A DNA stretch of 64,000 nt from Chamaelirium japonicum (lineage: Eukaryota > Streptophyta > Magnoliopsida > Liliales > Melanthiaceae), in contig OX393549.1 in the NCBI GenBank assembly GCA_947650365.1, forward strand, positions 25,307,851 to 25,371,850, in the 5' to 3' direction. Within the stretch, counting starts at the first letter, position 1; each line of letters begins with the position of its first letter. The notes beneath the pieces are model-generated. The model was not told the DNA's origin, made no database searches, and worked only from the letters and a program-made list of their open reading frames with translations. The translations under genes and the position numbers were made by a program. Positions 42,000-52,039 of the stretch are shown one piece after another.

Positions 42000-44880
42000 T
42001 TGAAAGTCTAAGCGTTGAAAAATCAAAAGTTAGTGTGTTTCGGATTTGAAATTGGTTTGGATTCGATCGGATCGTCATCGGATCGGCATCCGATAATTCA
42101 TACTTAGAATTATTTTGTATTTCAGACTTGCGAGCGAGTTCTAATTGGATATTTTAACAATTTACGCTCCGATTGATCCATTTAGAGTCTAAGCGTTAAA
42201 AAATCATAAGTTAGCGTGTTTCGGATTTGAAATTGGTTTGGATTCGATTAAATCGTCATTCGATAATTGATAATTGGAATTATTTTTGTATTTCGGACTT
42301 GCGAGCGAGTTCTAATTGGATATTTTAATAATTTACACTCCAATTGACCGATTTAGAGTCTAAGCGTTGAAAAATCATAAGTTAGCGTGTTTCAGATTTA
42401 AAATAGGTTTGGATTCAATCGGATCGTCATCGGATCGGCATCCGATAATTCGTACTTTGAATTTTTTCATATTTCGGACATACGAGCGAGTTCTAATTGG
42501 ATATTTTAACAATTTACGCTCCGATTGACCTATTTAGAGTCTAAGCGTTGAAAAATTATAAGTTTGTTTGTTTCGGATTTAAAATAGGTTTGGATTCGAT
42601 CGAATCGTCATCCGATAATTCATACTTGGAATTTTTCCATATTTCGGACTTGCGAGCGAGTTCTAATTGGATATTTTAATAATTTCGAACTTGCAATAGG
42701 TTTGGATTCGATCGGATCGGCATCCGATAATTCGTACTTGGAATTTTTCCGTATTTCAAACTTGCAAGCGAGTTCTAATTGGATATTTTAACAATTCACA
42801 CTCCGATTGACCCATTTAGAGTCTAAGCGTTGAAAAATCATAAGTTAGTGTGTTTCGGATTTGAAATAGGTTTGGATTCGATCGAATCGTCATCCGATAA
42901 TTCATACTTGGAATTTTTCCATATTTCGAACTTGCGAGCGAGTTCTAATTGGATATTTTAATAATTTATACTCTGATTGACCGATTTAGAGTCTAAGCGT
43001 TAAAAAATCATAAGTTAGCATGTCTCGGATTTGAAATAGGTTTGGATTCGATCGGATCGGACAATTCGTACTTGGAATTCTTCTGTATTTCGGACTTGCG
43101 AGCGAGTTCTAATTGGATATTTTAACAATTTACGCTCTAATTGGCCGATTTAGAATCTAAGCATTGAAAACTCATAAGTTAGCGTGTTTTGGATTTGAAT
43201 AGGTTTGGATTTGATCGGATCATCATCGGATCGGTATCCGATAATTCGTACTTAGAATTTCTCCGTATTTTGAACTTGCGAGCGAGTTCTAATTGGATAT
43301 TTTAACAATTTACACTCTGATTGACCCATTTAGAGTCTAAGCGTTGAAAAATCATAAGTTAGTGTGTTTTGATTTGAAATAGGTTTGGATTCGATCGGAT
43401 CGTCATCAGATCGGCATCCGATAATTCGTACTTGGAACTTTTCTGTATTTCGGACTTGCGAGCGAGTTCTAATTGGATATTTTAACAATTTACGCTCCGA
43501 TTGACCGATTTAGATACTAAGCATTGAAAAATCATAAGATAGTGTGTTTTGGATTTGAAATAGGTTTGGATTCGATCGGATTGGCATCCGATAATTCGTA
43601 CTTTGAATTTTTCTGTATTTCGGACGTGCGAGCGAGTTCTAATTGGATATTTTAATAATTTACACTCCGATTGATCGATTGAGAGTCTAAGCATAGAAAA
43701 TCATAAGTTAGCGTGTTTCGTATTTGAAATAGGTTTGGATTCGATCGGATCATCATCGGATCGGTATCCGATAATTCGTACTTGGAATTTTTTGTATTTC
43801 GGACTTGTGAGCGAGTTCTAATTGGATATTTTAATAATTTACGCTCCGATTGACCCATTTAGAGTCTAAGCGTTGAAAAATCATAAGTGAGCGTATTTCG
43901 GATTTGAAATAGGTTTGGATTCGATCGGATCGTTATCGGATCCGCATCCGATAATTCGTACTTGGAATTTTTCTGTATTTCGGACTTGCGAGCGAGTTCT
44001 AATTGGATATTTTAACAATTTACGCTCCGATTGACCGATTTTGAGTCTACGCATTGAAAAATCATAAGTTAGCGTGTTTCGAATTTGAAATAGGTTTGGA
44101 TTCGATCGGATCGGCATCCGATAATTTGTACTTTGAATTTTTTCATATTTCAGACTTGCGAGCGAGTTCTAATTGGATATTTTTACAATTTACGCTCTGA
44201 TTGACCGATTTAGAGTCTAAGCGTTGAAAAATCATAAGTTAGCATGTTTCGGATTTGAAATAGGTTTGGATTTGATCGGATCATCGTCGGATCGGTATCC
44301 GATAATCCGAACTTGGAATTTTTTTCATATTTCGGACTTGCGAGCGAGTTCTAATTGGATATTTTAATAATTTACGCTTCGATTGACCCATTTAGCGTCT
44401 AAGCGTTGAAAAATCATAAGTTAGTGTGTTTCAGATTTGAAATAGGTTTGTATTCGATCGGATCGTTATCGGATCAGTATCCGATAATTCGAACTTCGAA
44501 TTTTTTCGTATTTTGGACTTGCGAGCGAGTTCTAATTAGATATTTTAACAATTTACACTCCGATTGACCGATTTAGATTCTAAGCGTTGAAAAATCATAA
44601 GTTAGCGTGTTTCGGATTTGAAATAGGTTTGGATTCGATCGGATCATCATTGGATCGATATCCAATAATCCGAACTTGGAATTTTTTTCGTATTTCAGAC
44701 TTGCGAGCGAGTTCTAATTGGATATTTTAACAATTTACGCTCCGATTGACCGATTGGATATTTTTTCGTATTTCGGACTTATGAGCGAGTTCTAATTGGA
44801 TATTTTAACAATTTAAACTCCGATTGACAAATTTAGAGTCTACGCGTTGAAAAATCATAAGTTAGCGTCTACGCGTTGAA
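42000..44880 (+). repeat. Seventeen-copy minisatellite, two unit lengths
   Basis: The core GAGCGAGTTCTAATTGGAT recurs at 42132, 42303, 42484, 42654, 42766 (variant), 42936, 43100, 43280, 43460, 43630, 43809, 43990, 44160, 44342, 44523, 44705 and 44783. Spacings cluster at 164-171 and 179-182 bp. The longer class carries an extra ATCGTCATCGG-like piece beside GATCGGCATCCGATAATTCG. A short 112-bp unit and a terminal 78-bp piece reflect deletions. Each unit includes GTCTAAGCGTTGAAAAATCA and GGTTTGGATTCGATCGGATC. Confidence 0.93.
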
Positions 44881-45117
44881 AAATCATATAGAGAATATTG
44901 TAGAGAGTGATTGTCACAAAACAATACTCTCTATGGCATTCTCCCTATAATAAATTCTCTACATAACATTGTCCCTATAACATTCTCTACTATATTCTGA
45001 ATAATATTTCCTCTCTACTATATTTTCTACAATATATTCTCTATATAATGATCTCTACTACATTCTTACTGCATATATACACTCTACACTCTCCATTACA
45101 TCTTTCTACTATATTTT
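44881..45117. repeat. AT-rich repeat of CTCTACTATATT-like words
   Basis: Variants of ATTCTCTACAATATATTCTC and CTCCCTATAATAAATTCTC recur about every 20-30 bp. Lies directly downstream (minus sense) of the last Argonaute exon. Confidence 0.6.
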
Positions 45118-45119
45118 AC

Positions 45120-45233
45120 CTGTATGCCAGCATAACTGCAGAGATAGAAATCGAACTCCGTTGGGTGGCATATTGTTGTGTCCACTACAAATGTCACATA
45201 AGGGAGATATCCCTCTTCCAACGAGGCACACAC
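45120..45233 (-). pseudogene. Captured Argonaute PIWI fragment, exon c
   Basis: The exon has 38 open codons: [20 protein letters not shown] and [18 protein letters not shown]. This matches the PIWI domain of the plant AGO1/AGO10 group ([36 protein letters not shown]). About 30 residues that normally lie between VTFVV and VVD (the QKRHHTRLF region) are missing in frame. Acceptor AG at 45234-45235 and donor GT at 45118-45119 are intact. The next expected exon, with the catalytic His in AHYHVLWDEN, was not found. Confidence 0.9.
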
Positions 45234-45360
45234 CTAGCATGATTAAAAAACAAAATTCTATCATTTAAAAGAAAAACAGAGGCTACATCATTACCATGAG
45301 AGAGAGAGAGAGAGACCATTTGCTTGCTTACTAGATATAAGCAATGAAACAAATGCTTAC

Positions 45361-45424
45361 CTTTCGAATCGCATCCATTTCATAGAGCAGGACATGATTG
45401 AATTGCCCTTCTCTAACACCGTCC
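45361..45424 (-). pseudogene. Captured Argonaute PIWI fragment, exon b
   Basis: After completing the Arg codon, the exon reads DGVREGQFNHVLLYEMDAIR and K. The plant Argonaute consensus is DGVSEGQF-QVLLYE-DAIRK; the first residue is the second Asp of the PIWI slicer triad, which is retained. Acceptor AG at 45425-45426, donor GT at 45359-45360, phases fit exons a and c. Confidence 0.93.
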
Positions 45425-45515
45425 CTGTGATATGTAGACACATGTTAAGAGAAGCTTCCACATGGGAGGCATAATCACAATAGTGAGAAAAAAAAAATAG
45501 TAAGCAATGTTCCAC

Positions 45516-45578
45516 CTGTAGAATATGATTCTATGAGGCCTTTGCCGCATCGATCGATAGAAGGCGACTAAAAGCTCT
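45516..45578 (-). pseudogene. Captured Argonaute PIWI fragment, exon a
   Basis: The frame reads ELLVAFYRSMRQRPHRIIFY plus two bases of Arg; the plant Argonaute consensus is RELL-AF-RST-HKP-RIIFYR. Acceptor AG at 45579-45580 and donor GT at 45514-45515. The phase-2 join to exon b restores FYRDGV exactly as in host AGO genes. Upstream PIWI sequence is absent: within 80 bp the transposase fragment begins. Confidence 0.92.
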
Positions 45579-45651
45579 CTGGGTAACAATCAAAGTAATA
45601 GCTATAAATAACTTGGTTCATAATCTTTAGTTAGAGCATGTTTTAGTTACA

Positions 45652-45855
45652 ACATATCGGATCAGCAGTCTTCGATGACATAAACAACCTCTGAAGCCTG
45701 TCCCTAAGCGGGAAGTATAGGAGAACCTTTGCAGATACATTTTTCTTCCTTCGATTGGTACTAGACTCGGCATCCGTGCCTATGCCACCTTGCAAATCAT
45801 GTATCACACCCTGCATGTCATCGCCATCGTCCGTATTAATATTATCATCATCGCC
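45652..45855 (-). pseudogene. CACTA TNP2-type transposase fragment
   Basis: The fragment has 68 open codons, with DDGDDMQGVIHDLQGG and RRKKNVSAKVLLYFPLRDRL then QRLFMSSKTA. The block K-(I/V)-AKVL-YFPL--RLQRLFMSSKTA is a hallmark of plant En/Spm TNP2 transposases. The stretch that normally separates the two motifs (including the zinc-binding CPVC region) is missing. Same strand as the Argonaute exons and directly upstream of them. Confidence 0.85.
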
Positions 45856-45929
45856 CTAAACAAGCATATTCGCGAGCCCAAACGAGTCGAGCTTTGGTCT
45901 TCTTAAGCTTGGCTCGTTTATTAAACATA

Positions 45930-46172
45930 ACCCTAACCTAAATCTAACCCTAACCCTAATCCTAAACCTAAACCTAAACTCTAAACCCTAACCTAAATGT
46001 AAACCATAAACCTAACCCTAATCCAAAACTTAAACCCTAAACCTAACCCTAATCCAAAACTTAAACCCTAAACCTAACCTCAACCCTAAACCTAACCTAA
46101 ACCCCACCCTAAACCCTAACATAAACCCTAAACCTAAACTAAACCCATGCTAAACCCTAAACCTTAAACCCT
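45930..46172 (+). repeat. Telomere-like (CCCTAAA-type) block 1
   Basis: Degenerate CCCTAAA, CCTAAAC and AACCCTAA units with no non-telomeric insertion over about 240 bp. It is followed by AACAAATATATAGACTTTCT, which also follows block 2. Confidence 0.9.
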
Positions 46173-46254
46173 AACAAATATATAGACTTTCTGAAAATGA
46201 ATGTATACCCTTTCTAATATAGACTTTCTGAAGACGAATATACTCTTTCTAAGT

Positions 46255-46450
46255 ATTTGAAAATCATAAGTTTTCGAGTTTCACATTTTCAAGTTGGTTT
46301 GGATTCGATCGGATCGTCATCGGATCACATTCGATAATTCGTACTCATATGGTTTTTTGTATTTCCGACTTACGAATGAGTATTTAGTAGATATTTAAGA
46401 TTTTGTTATCGGATTGACTAATTTAGAGACTAAGTATTTACTGAACTTGT
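46255..46450 (+). repeat. Diverged minisatellite unit between the telomere-like blocks
   Basis: AAAATCATAAGTTTTCGAGTT, GGTTTGGATTCGATCGGATC and TTCCGACTTACGAATGAG follow the same order as in the 42-45 kb array, so one old unit lies between the two telomere-like blocks. Confidence 0.7.
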
Positions 46451-46554
46451 TCGTGAGCTACTAATTTTAAAAACTATATTTTCCCCCATGCAATTCAGTT
46501 TTAATCAGATAAAAAGGATCAAATAAGGAAATTAAGTAGTTGACAAAAGGGTAT

Positions 46555-47010
46555 AAACCCTTACCTAAACCTAATATAAACCCTTACCTAAACCTAAACC
46601 TAAACCATAAACCTAACTCTAAACCTAAACCCTAAACCTAAACACTAAACCTAACCCTAACCCTAATCCTAAACCTAAACCCTAAACCTAACCCTAACCC
46701 TAATCCTAAACCTAAACCCTAAACATAACCCTAACCTAAACCTAACCCTAACCCTAATCCTAAACCTAAACCTAAACTCTAAACCCTAACCTAAACCTAA
46801 ACCATAAACCTAAACTTAATCCAAAACTTAAACCCTAAACCTAACCCTAATCCAAAACTTAAACCCTAAACCTAACCTCAACCCTAAACCTAACCCTAAT
46901 CCAAAACTTAAACCCTAAACCTAACCTCAACCCTAAACCTAAACCCTAACATAAACCCTAAACCTAACCTAAACCCCATGCTAAACCCTAAACCTTAAAC
47001 CCTAACAAAT
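46555..47010 (+). repeat. Telomere-like (CCCTAAA-type) block 2
   Basis: A second, longer run of CCTAAACCCTAAACCTAAC variants, containing internal duplications of ATCCAAAACTTAAACCC units. It ends with AACAAATATATACACTTTCT as block 1 does. Confidence 0.9.
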
Positions 47011-47259
47011 ATATACACTTTCTGAAAATGAATGTATACTCTTTCTAATATACACTTTCAGACGAATATATACTCATTCTAAAGACGAATATATACTTGT
47101 AGGGACCTTAGTTAATATCGCAAATTATGGTGTCTAAAAACTACATTTTGCTCCCATTCAATTCAATTTTGATAAGATAAAAATTACCAAATGAGGGAAT
47201 TAAGTAGATGACAAAAGGGGTATTGTGTTAACATTTCAAACTTTAGAATGCGATTTGGA

Positions 47260-47560
47260 ACAAAATAAACTAAGGGGGAGAGGGAGGAGGAGGAGGAGCT
47301 CACTGGAGATAGAGAGGGAGGCCTCGAGGAGGAGGAGGAGCAGTGGCTCCGGCGGAGGGGACGTCGAGCAGCGTCGCCGGTCGGTGGCGCGCGGAAGGGG
47401 AGGGGAGGGGTGACCGGAGGCACGAGAGAGAGGAGGGGTGGCCGGAGGCGCAAGGGAGGAGAGGGGTGGCCGGCCGGAGGCACGTGAGGGAGGGGAGGAA
47501 GGCCGGGGAGGGGGGGGGGAATTAGATCGAGAGAGAGGGGGGGGGGGGGGGGGGGGTATT
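47260..47560 (+). repeat. GGAGG-rich stretch with poly(G)
   Basis: GA/GGAGG-rich sequence with three GGGGTGGCCGG-type repeats (about 47405-47480) and 20 consecutive G at 47537-47556. It could be a captured GC-rich 5' region of some gene, but no protein is recognisable. Confidence 0.6.
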
Positions 47561-47599
47561 TAGATCGAAACAGAAAGGGGGATCGGGGAGTTATAAAAT

Positions 47600-48060
47600 C
47601 GCAGGGTTTTTACCGACGGACAATATATATTCCGTCGGTAAAAAGTAGTTTTATACCGACAATTACTCTTTTTCTGTCGGTAATTAAAATGCTAAAAAAA
47701 ATTAAAATTTATGTATTAATATTACCGACAGAATAAACCTTTACCGTCGGTAATATTAGTTATACCGACGGATATATAGTTACCGTCGGTAAAAATAAAC
47801 AAAAAAAATTTAGCAAAATATAAAATATATTATTAGCGACGGACTTTTATATTACTGTCGGTAATAACATATATTACCGACGGACGTAATATTTTTCATC
47901 GGTAAAGGTATATTACCGACGGATAATATATAACTGTCGGTAATAAATATGAAAAAAAAAATTAAAAAAATCAAAGTATTATTACCGACGGAAAATATTA
48001 TTACCGTCGGTAAAATATATATTATTACCGACGGTAATAGAAATTTCCGTCGGTAAAAAA
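47600..48060. repeat. Right subterminal array of the CACTA element
   Basis: About a dozen TTACCGACGGA/TCCGTCGGTAA words in both orientations, mirroring the left end. Confidence 0.9.
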
Positions 48061-48079
48061 CCTATTTCTTGTAGTGCCT

Positions 48080-48227
48080 CCCCATATCTACAAAGAGTCT
48101 TAACCACCTAAAACATACGCTATATACAATCCACCCAAAAACTCATCAGTCTCTCTGCATCAGCAAATAAGGTCTCCATCGTCCTGATCTCCTATTGGAA
48201 TACCTTCGCATTCCTCTCCAACCAGAA
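48080..48227 (-). pseudogene. LINE ORF2 C-terminus, right half of a split LINE
   Basis: The minus-strand frame reads WLERNAKVFQ, stop, then RTMETLFADAERLMSFWVDC, which resembles the W-ERN--VF and following tail found at the end of plant L1 ORF2. It stops at the CACTA insertion; the untranslated continuation is at 40983-41151. 5'-truncated. Confidence 0.65.
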
Positions 48228-48379
48228 CATGCATCGGTGCACAAGTTCAGACCGAGGTCGCGGACAAACATTCTCCATGGCTAAGAGGTGTCAATATGAA
48301 ACCTAGATTGCCCGAGGGCAGCCAGTAATGGGGGTCAAATGCCCTTAGTAAACACACCAAGAAATCCAAATCCTACAAA

Positions 48380-49180
48380 TCCTTGATCCAAGAGGGCTTT
48401 GGGCCATGTACAAACCAATCAATCAATCTCTCTCTCTCTCTCTAACAAAATCACTTCTATTATAATATTTTTTTTTTTATTTTTGTCAACGTGTCATGAG
48501 CAATGATTGGATCAGTCTTCCTCATGAGTGATTGTGTCTGACGTGGATTTTTATACATTAAAAAACCGCATCATGAGTCCTAAACAATGGATATGAACGG
48601 GGCAAACGTATTCCTAAGGCAATATCCGGCCTTCAACCACGTAAGTCAACCACTTATTTGCTTTATTATATTTTTTTAAAAATGCTATTCGACCATTAGA
48701 TTTTCCATCCAGATGGGACATCCTGCAACAGTCCGTCCACCGTCGGTGATGAGTCATACTTGGTCCTAATCGGCAGAAAAATGATGGTTGTGATCAGTTG
48801 CCACATCAGGATGGTCATATACAAATGAAAATTTGGATGATTGGATCGCATTGTCTTTTCCTTTGCTCCTCCAACATGTATAATTTCTCTTACTGATAAA
48901 GCGAGCATAGGGACATTTTCGATGATTGATTGTAATTGGATTACTTGAGTGTGCTCAAAGGAGAACTTGGATGTGGTTCCCGATGAAAATAGCACCCTGG
49001 TGCAACCAAGTTATAATAAGTAATGATTGTTTTGGAGGTCCTACTTCCCCTCCAACAAAAAAAAATGAACAAAAAAGAAAGCGTTTTTCTCAATCATTGC
49101 ATGTTAAAGCTTTACATGTTCCTCAAAACATATTTATGAGTTTACAAGTCTATACTAATCCTTTAGCTAGAGAGGAAGGT
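48380..49180. other. Intergenic sequence, nothing recognised
   Basis: A short (CT)n lies at 48427-48444 and a T-run at 48468-48478. No coding similarity. Confidence 0.4.
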
Positions 49181-49284
49181 GTGGAGGTATGTCCGCACAG
49201 CGGCAAGTGTGGAAGGGCAACCACTATCATCACTGTAGGTTTTGTGGATCTCTTGGTGTGGAAACTATATATGACGGAGACAAC

Positions 49285-49430
49285 ATGATCTATGTTCTGG
49301 TACTTGCCAAGGTTTGGTATGTGTGGAGAGAGCACAACACTAAAGTCTTCTCCAACAACAACCTCAACGACAGCCACCGCCGATCGGTGGATCGCACCCT
49401 AGCCCGATGGCAGCCACCCCCGGTGAGGAA
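49285..49430 (+). pseudogene. LINE ORF2 C-terminal fragment
   Basis: VLAKVWYVWREHNTKVFSNN is the W-(V/I)W-ERN---F signature near the end of plant L1 ORF2, after the reverse transcriptase and zinc-finger region. The downstream frame stays open to 49545 without recognised motifs. Nothing of the reverse transcriptase core remains. Confidence 0.6.
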
Positions 49431-49599
49431 GGGGGAGGTGGGACTTCGGCTGGTGCATCGTGTTGAAGATGTGGCTCTAAACAAGCCGCATACAACTCTA
49501 AAGTTCATACGCAAAGAAACAGCGAAAGACAAAGCCCTAGAGTGAGCAGGAATTTGCCAGACACAATCGTACAGACGACCTTCCCAGGTCGTGTGCAAG

Positions 49600-49821
49600 A
49601 CTTGCATCGACAATAAAGTCAGGTGAGAAAACGAGTTTGAGTCGTGCGCACAACTTGATATGGCAGCATGCCGGCGATGAAGTTCGGCCTGCGTTTTCTT
49701 GTAGGATTTCTTCTACAAGTTGTATACGAATGTAAGCTAGCCTATAAAGCTAGGGGAAGGTCTAGGATGAACCTAGGGTACAAGAGAAGCTACAAGAAAG
49801 GATAACCATCATCGAGGGAGG

Positions 49822-49893
<72 letters not shown>

Positions 49894-50330
49894 AATCTAA
49901 GGAGGCTTATGGGCTTTGAGAAGGGTTTTCTCTTGTTTCTTCGGAATGAAAGGGTTGTGTGATCTAGTCTCTTGTGAGAGGGCTTCTTTTTGTGGGTGTT
50001 GTGAGGGATTGGAGAGGGGGGTAAGGATCTTGTACTCGGGTTATTTTCACAACAGTGAATTCATTTATCATTTTTGCTGGATATCGTGTGTGATTTCTTT
50101 ATACTTTGTTCTTTTATTTCATCTTCTCGGTGGTGGAGAGATATCGTCTTCTCCGTGGAAGTTCCTCGCACATCGTGTTCTCTTGCTCCTTTCGTTGCGT
50201 GAGGGCCTCAGATCACAACTCATTGCACCTCACTCAGATGGTAGCCACCGCCGCATCGGAATCCAACCCGACGCCAGCCACCACCGGTAAGGAGGGAGGA
50301 GGTGGGAAAAGGAGGCGGGGTTCGACAATG
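49600..50330 (+). other. LTR-like sequence with TATA-type motif (unconfirmed)
   Basis: GCCTATAAAGCTAGGGG (about 49740) resembles an LTR TATA box, followed by a transcribed-type G/T-rich leader. No paired LTR, primer-binding site or target duplication was found, so this remains a suspicion. Confidence 0.3.
49813..49893 (+). repeat. (GA)n microsatellite
   Basis: GGGA units pass into an uninterrupted GA run. Confidence 0.97.
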
Positions 50331-50494
50331 GCGAGCAACGGAGGCGAGTAGATATGGCCAGATTCATTGGTTCAGTGGCATTGCAAAGAAAATTTAAAAC
50401 AAAATAGAGGGTATTTTCATCCATAGGTTTCACAGTACTTTAGCTTAACCGGTCTTTTTGTCAGGGACGGCTCACTAAGTACGTACCCCCCAAA

Positions 50495-51212
50495 AAAACT
50501 ATATATACTAATCTTATAAAGCTGGGGATTTTGGTGTCATGTGGTCGGCACCCTCTCCATTCTCCCCAAAGTCTCCTTCCTCTCTTATATCATTTAATTT
50601 TGGGATTATTAGCCGCCTAAGACCCCTCTAATGAACCTAACTTTAGGAATAACTATGTGATACATTTCATATATTTGAGCTCCAGCCTCTCTAACAAATC
50701 CAACTTTAGGAAAAACCCTTCCCTAATTTTTTGATCCCGAGACCATCCTCAGTTGCCTTTCTCTCTCTCAATCAGCTATAGCGAAGTCGGAGGCGGAGGC
50801 CAAGCGGAGCTGAGCAGTGACGGAGGCGGAGGCGGCGGTTGGGGTTCATCCCAAGGCCTATAGATTAGGTCCGACGAGGGGCTCGGGAGGAGGGGAGTTC
50901 GGTTAGATTCAGCAGGGGGGGCGACGGGTTCGATTAGGTCCGGCGGCGGCAGCGGATGAGTTGCAGCCAAACCTAAATTCGATAAAAGAATATGGACATT
51001 TTTGTCAAAAGGAGTTTAAGCTCAAATGAAAAGATTGTCGGGACTACAGCTTTAATAGATCGATCTACTAAAAATAGTTTTTTTTTTTTTTTAACTCTTT
51101 CTTTAATTTTTTTTTTTTAAATTTAACATGTTTCTCTTTCTCTCTCTTACGAACATGATGGAAAGCTGGATTCGGCCCCATGCAGATACGCAATCCGGAT
51201 CAGTACTAGTTT
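50495..51212 (+). mobile_element. Possible Helitron-like element
   Basis: The stretch begins near ACTAATCTTATAAAGCTGGG and ends CAATCCGGATCAGTACTAG followed by T. The short palindrome ATCCGGAT before CTAG could be the terminal hairpin. The GC-rich middle (50780-50960) has GGCGGAGG words. The 5' end is not certain. Confidence 0.4.
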
Positions 51213-51289
51213 TTATCTTTTTTATATATAAAGTTCATTACTTGTGCACATTGCTCATCTCATGAGAACGGCTTTAAAAAAAAAAAAAA

Positions 51290-51900
51290 AAAAAAATCCG
51301 TGACCAGATATTCCCATTTCACTCACACACGCATCCATCCGTGTCTCGGTTGGGTTGGTGTATCCGTCTCACGAGATCATGACACGAGTGCGAGGACCAT
51401 TGCACCGTCGGCAGATTGGTGCGTCCACGTGGCTCGTGGCTAGTTACAACAGCACACCACGCGTACGACCAAGGGCAGCCATTAATGGACGGCTGGTCTA
51501 CCCAGTCCCCCCCTCCCCCCTACCGTACGTGGACCCCCCCCATCTGATTGATTGACGAGGGCTCACGTGGCGGCGGGAAGGCGGCTGCCCTGCCGCCCAG
51601 GGTGGTGCCCGGCCTGTTGTGGGTGATTGCCGCTCTCGCGCAAGGGGACAAGAACCAGCTTTACGTCACGAATGCTCGACGACGACGACGGTGACGTCAC
51701 GCCTGCGTGACGAGGCACGTGGGAAGAGCCGGACGCGTGGATGGTCGAGGTTTCCTGGGCGGCGGCCGGCGGGGCGGCTGCAGCGTCTCGTCTGTATGTG
51801 GTGATTCGACGAGGGCACGCGAGTGCAGATAACCCGGGACATGCACTGATGAACCACCAAGGGCCCCTACACTTTTGTCATCCCGTGACAATATCTTGTT
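51290..51900. promoter_or_regulatory. GC-rich, ACGTGG-containing island without a gene
   Basis: About 600 bp of high GC and many CpG, unlike both flanks. It contains several CACGTGG/CCACGTGG words (for example 51427, 51567, 51715) that are G-box/ABRE-type sites, and no recognisable repeat. No reading frame resembles a known protein. It may be a promoter separated from its gene or an unknown element. Confidence 0.3.
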
Positions 51901-52039
51901 AAGGGTAGGTCCCAACAAAAGATTTTACACTAATAGATCCAAAATAAAAGATCAAATTGAATTAAATCCAATCTGTTAATAAAAAAATACATATACATAT
52001 AGACAGTTATCGTATTTATCAAACTATCATTTCGTTAGC

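Larger units (their letters stand above)
41152..48076 (-). mobile_element. CACTA (En/Spm-type) transposon carrying an Argonaute gene fragment
   Basis: Ends CACTACAAAAAAAATAG (41152) and TTCTTGTAGTG (to 48076) with CCT duplicated on both sides (41149-41151 and 48077-48079) define a 6925-bp CACTA element. Subterminal zones at about 41170-41570 and 47605-48060 hold many copies of TACCGACGGA and TCCGTCGGTA in both orientations, the transposase-binding type of array. Inside, from left to right, are a minisatellite, Argonaute exons, a TNP2-type transposase fragment, two telomere-like blocks and a GC-rich stretch. No full transposase is present, so it depends on another element. Strand is given as that of the coding remnants. 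Confidence 0.92.

Noticed and set aside
42000..44880. Possible CRISPR-like direct repeat array
   Set aside because: The 170-181 bp units are repeated along their full length with no unique spacers, and the host is a plant. It is a minisatellite.
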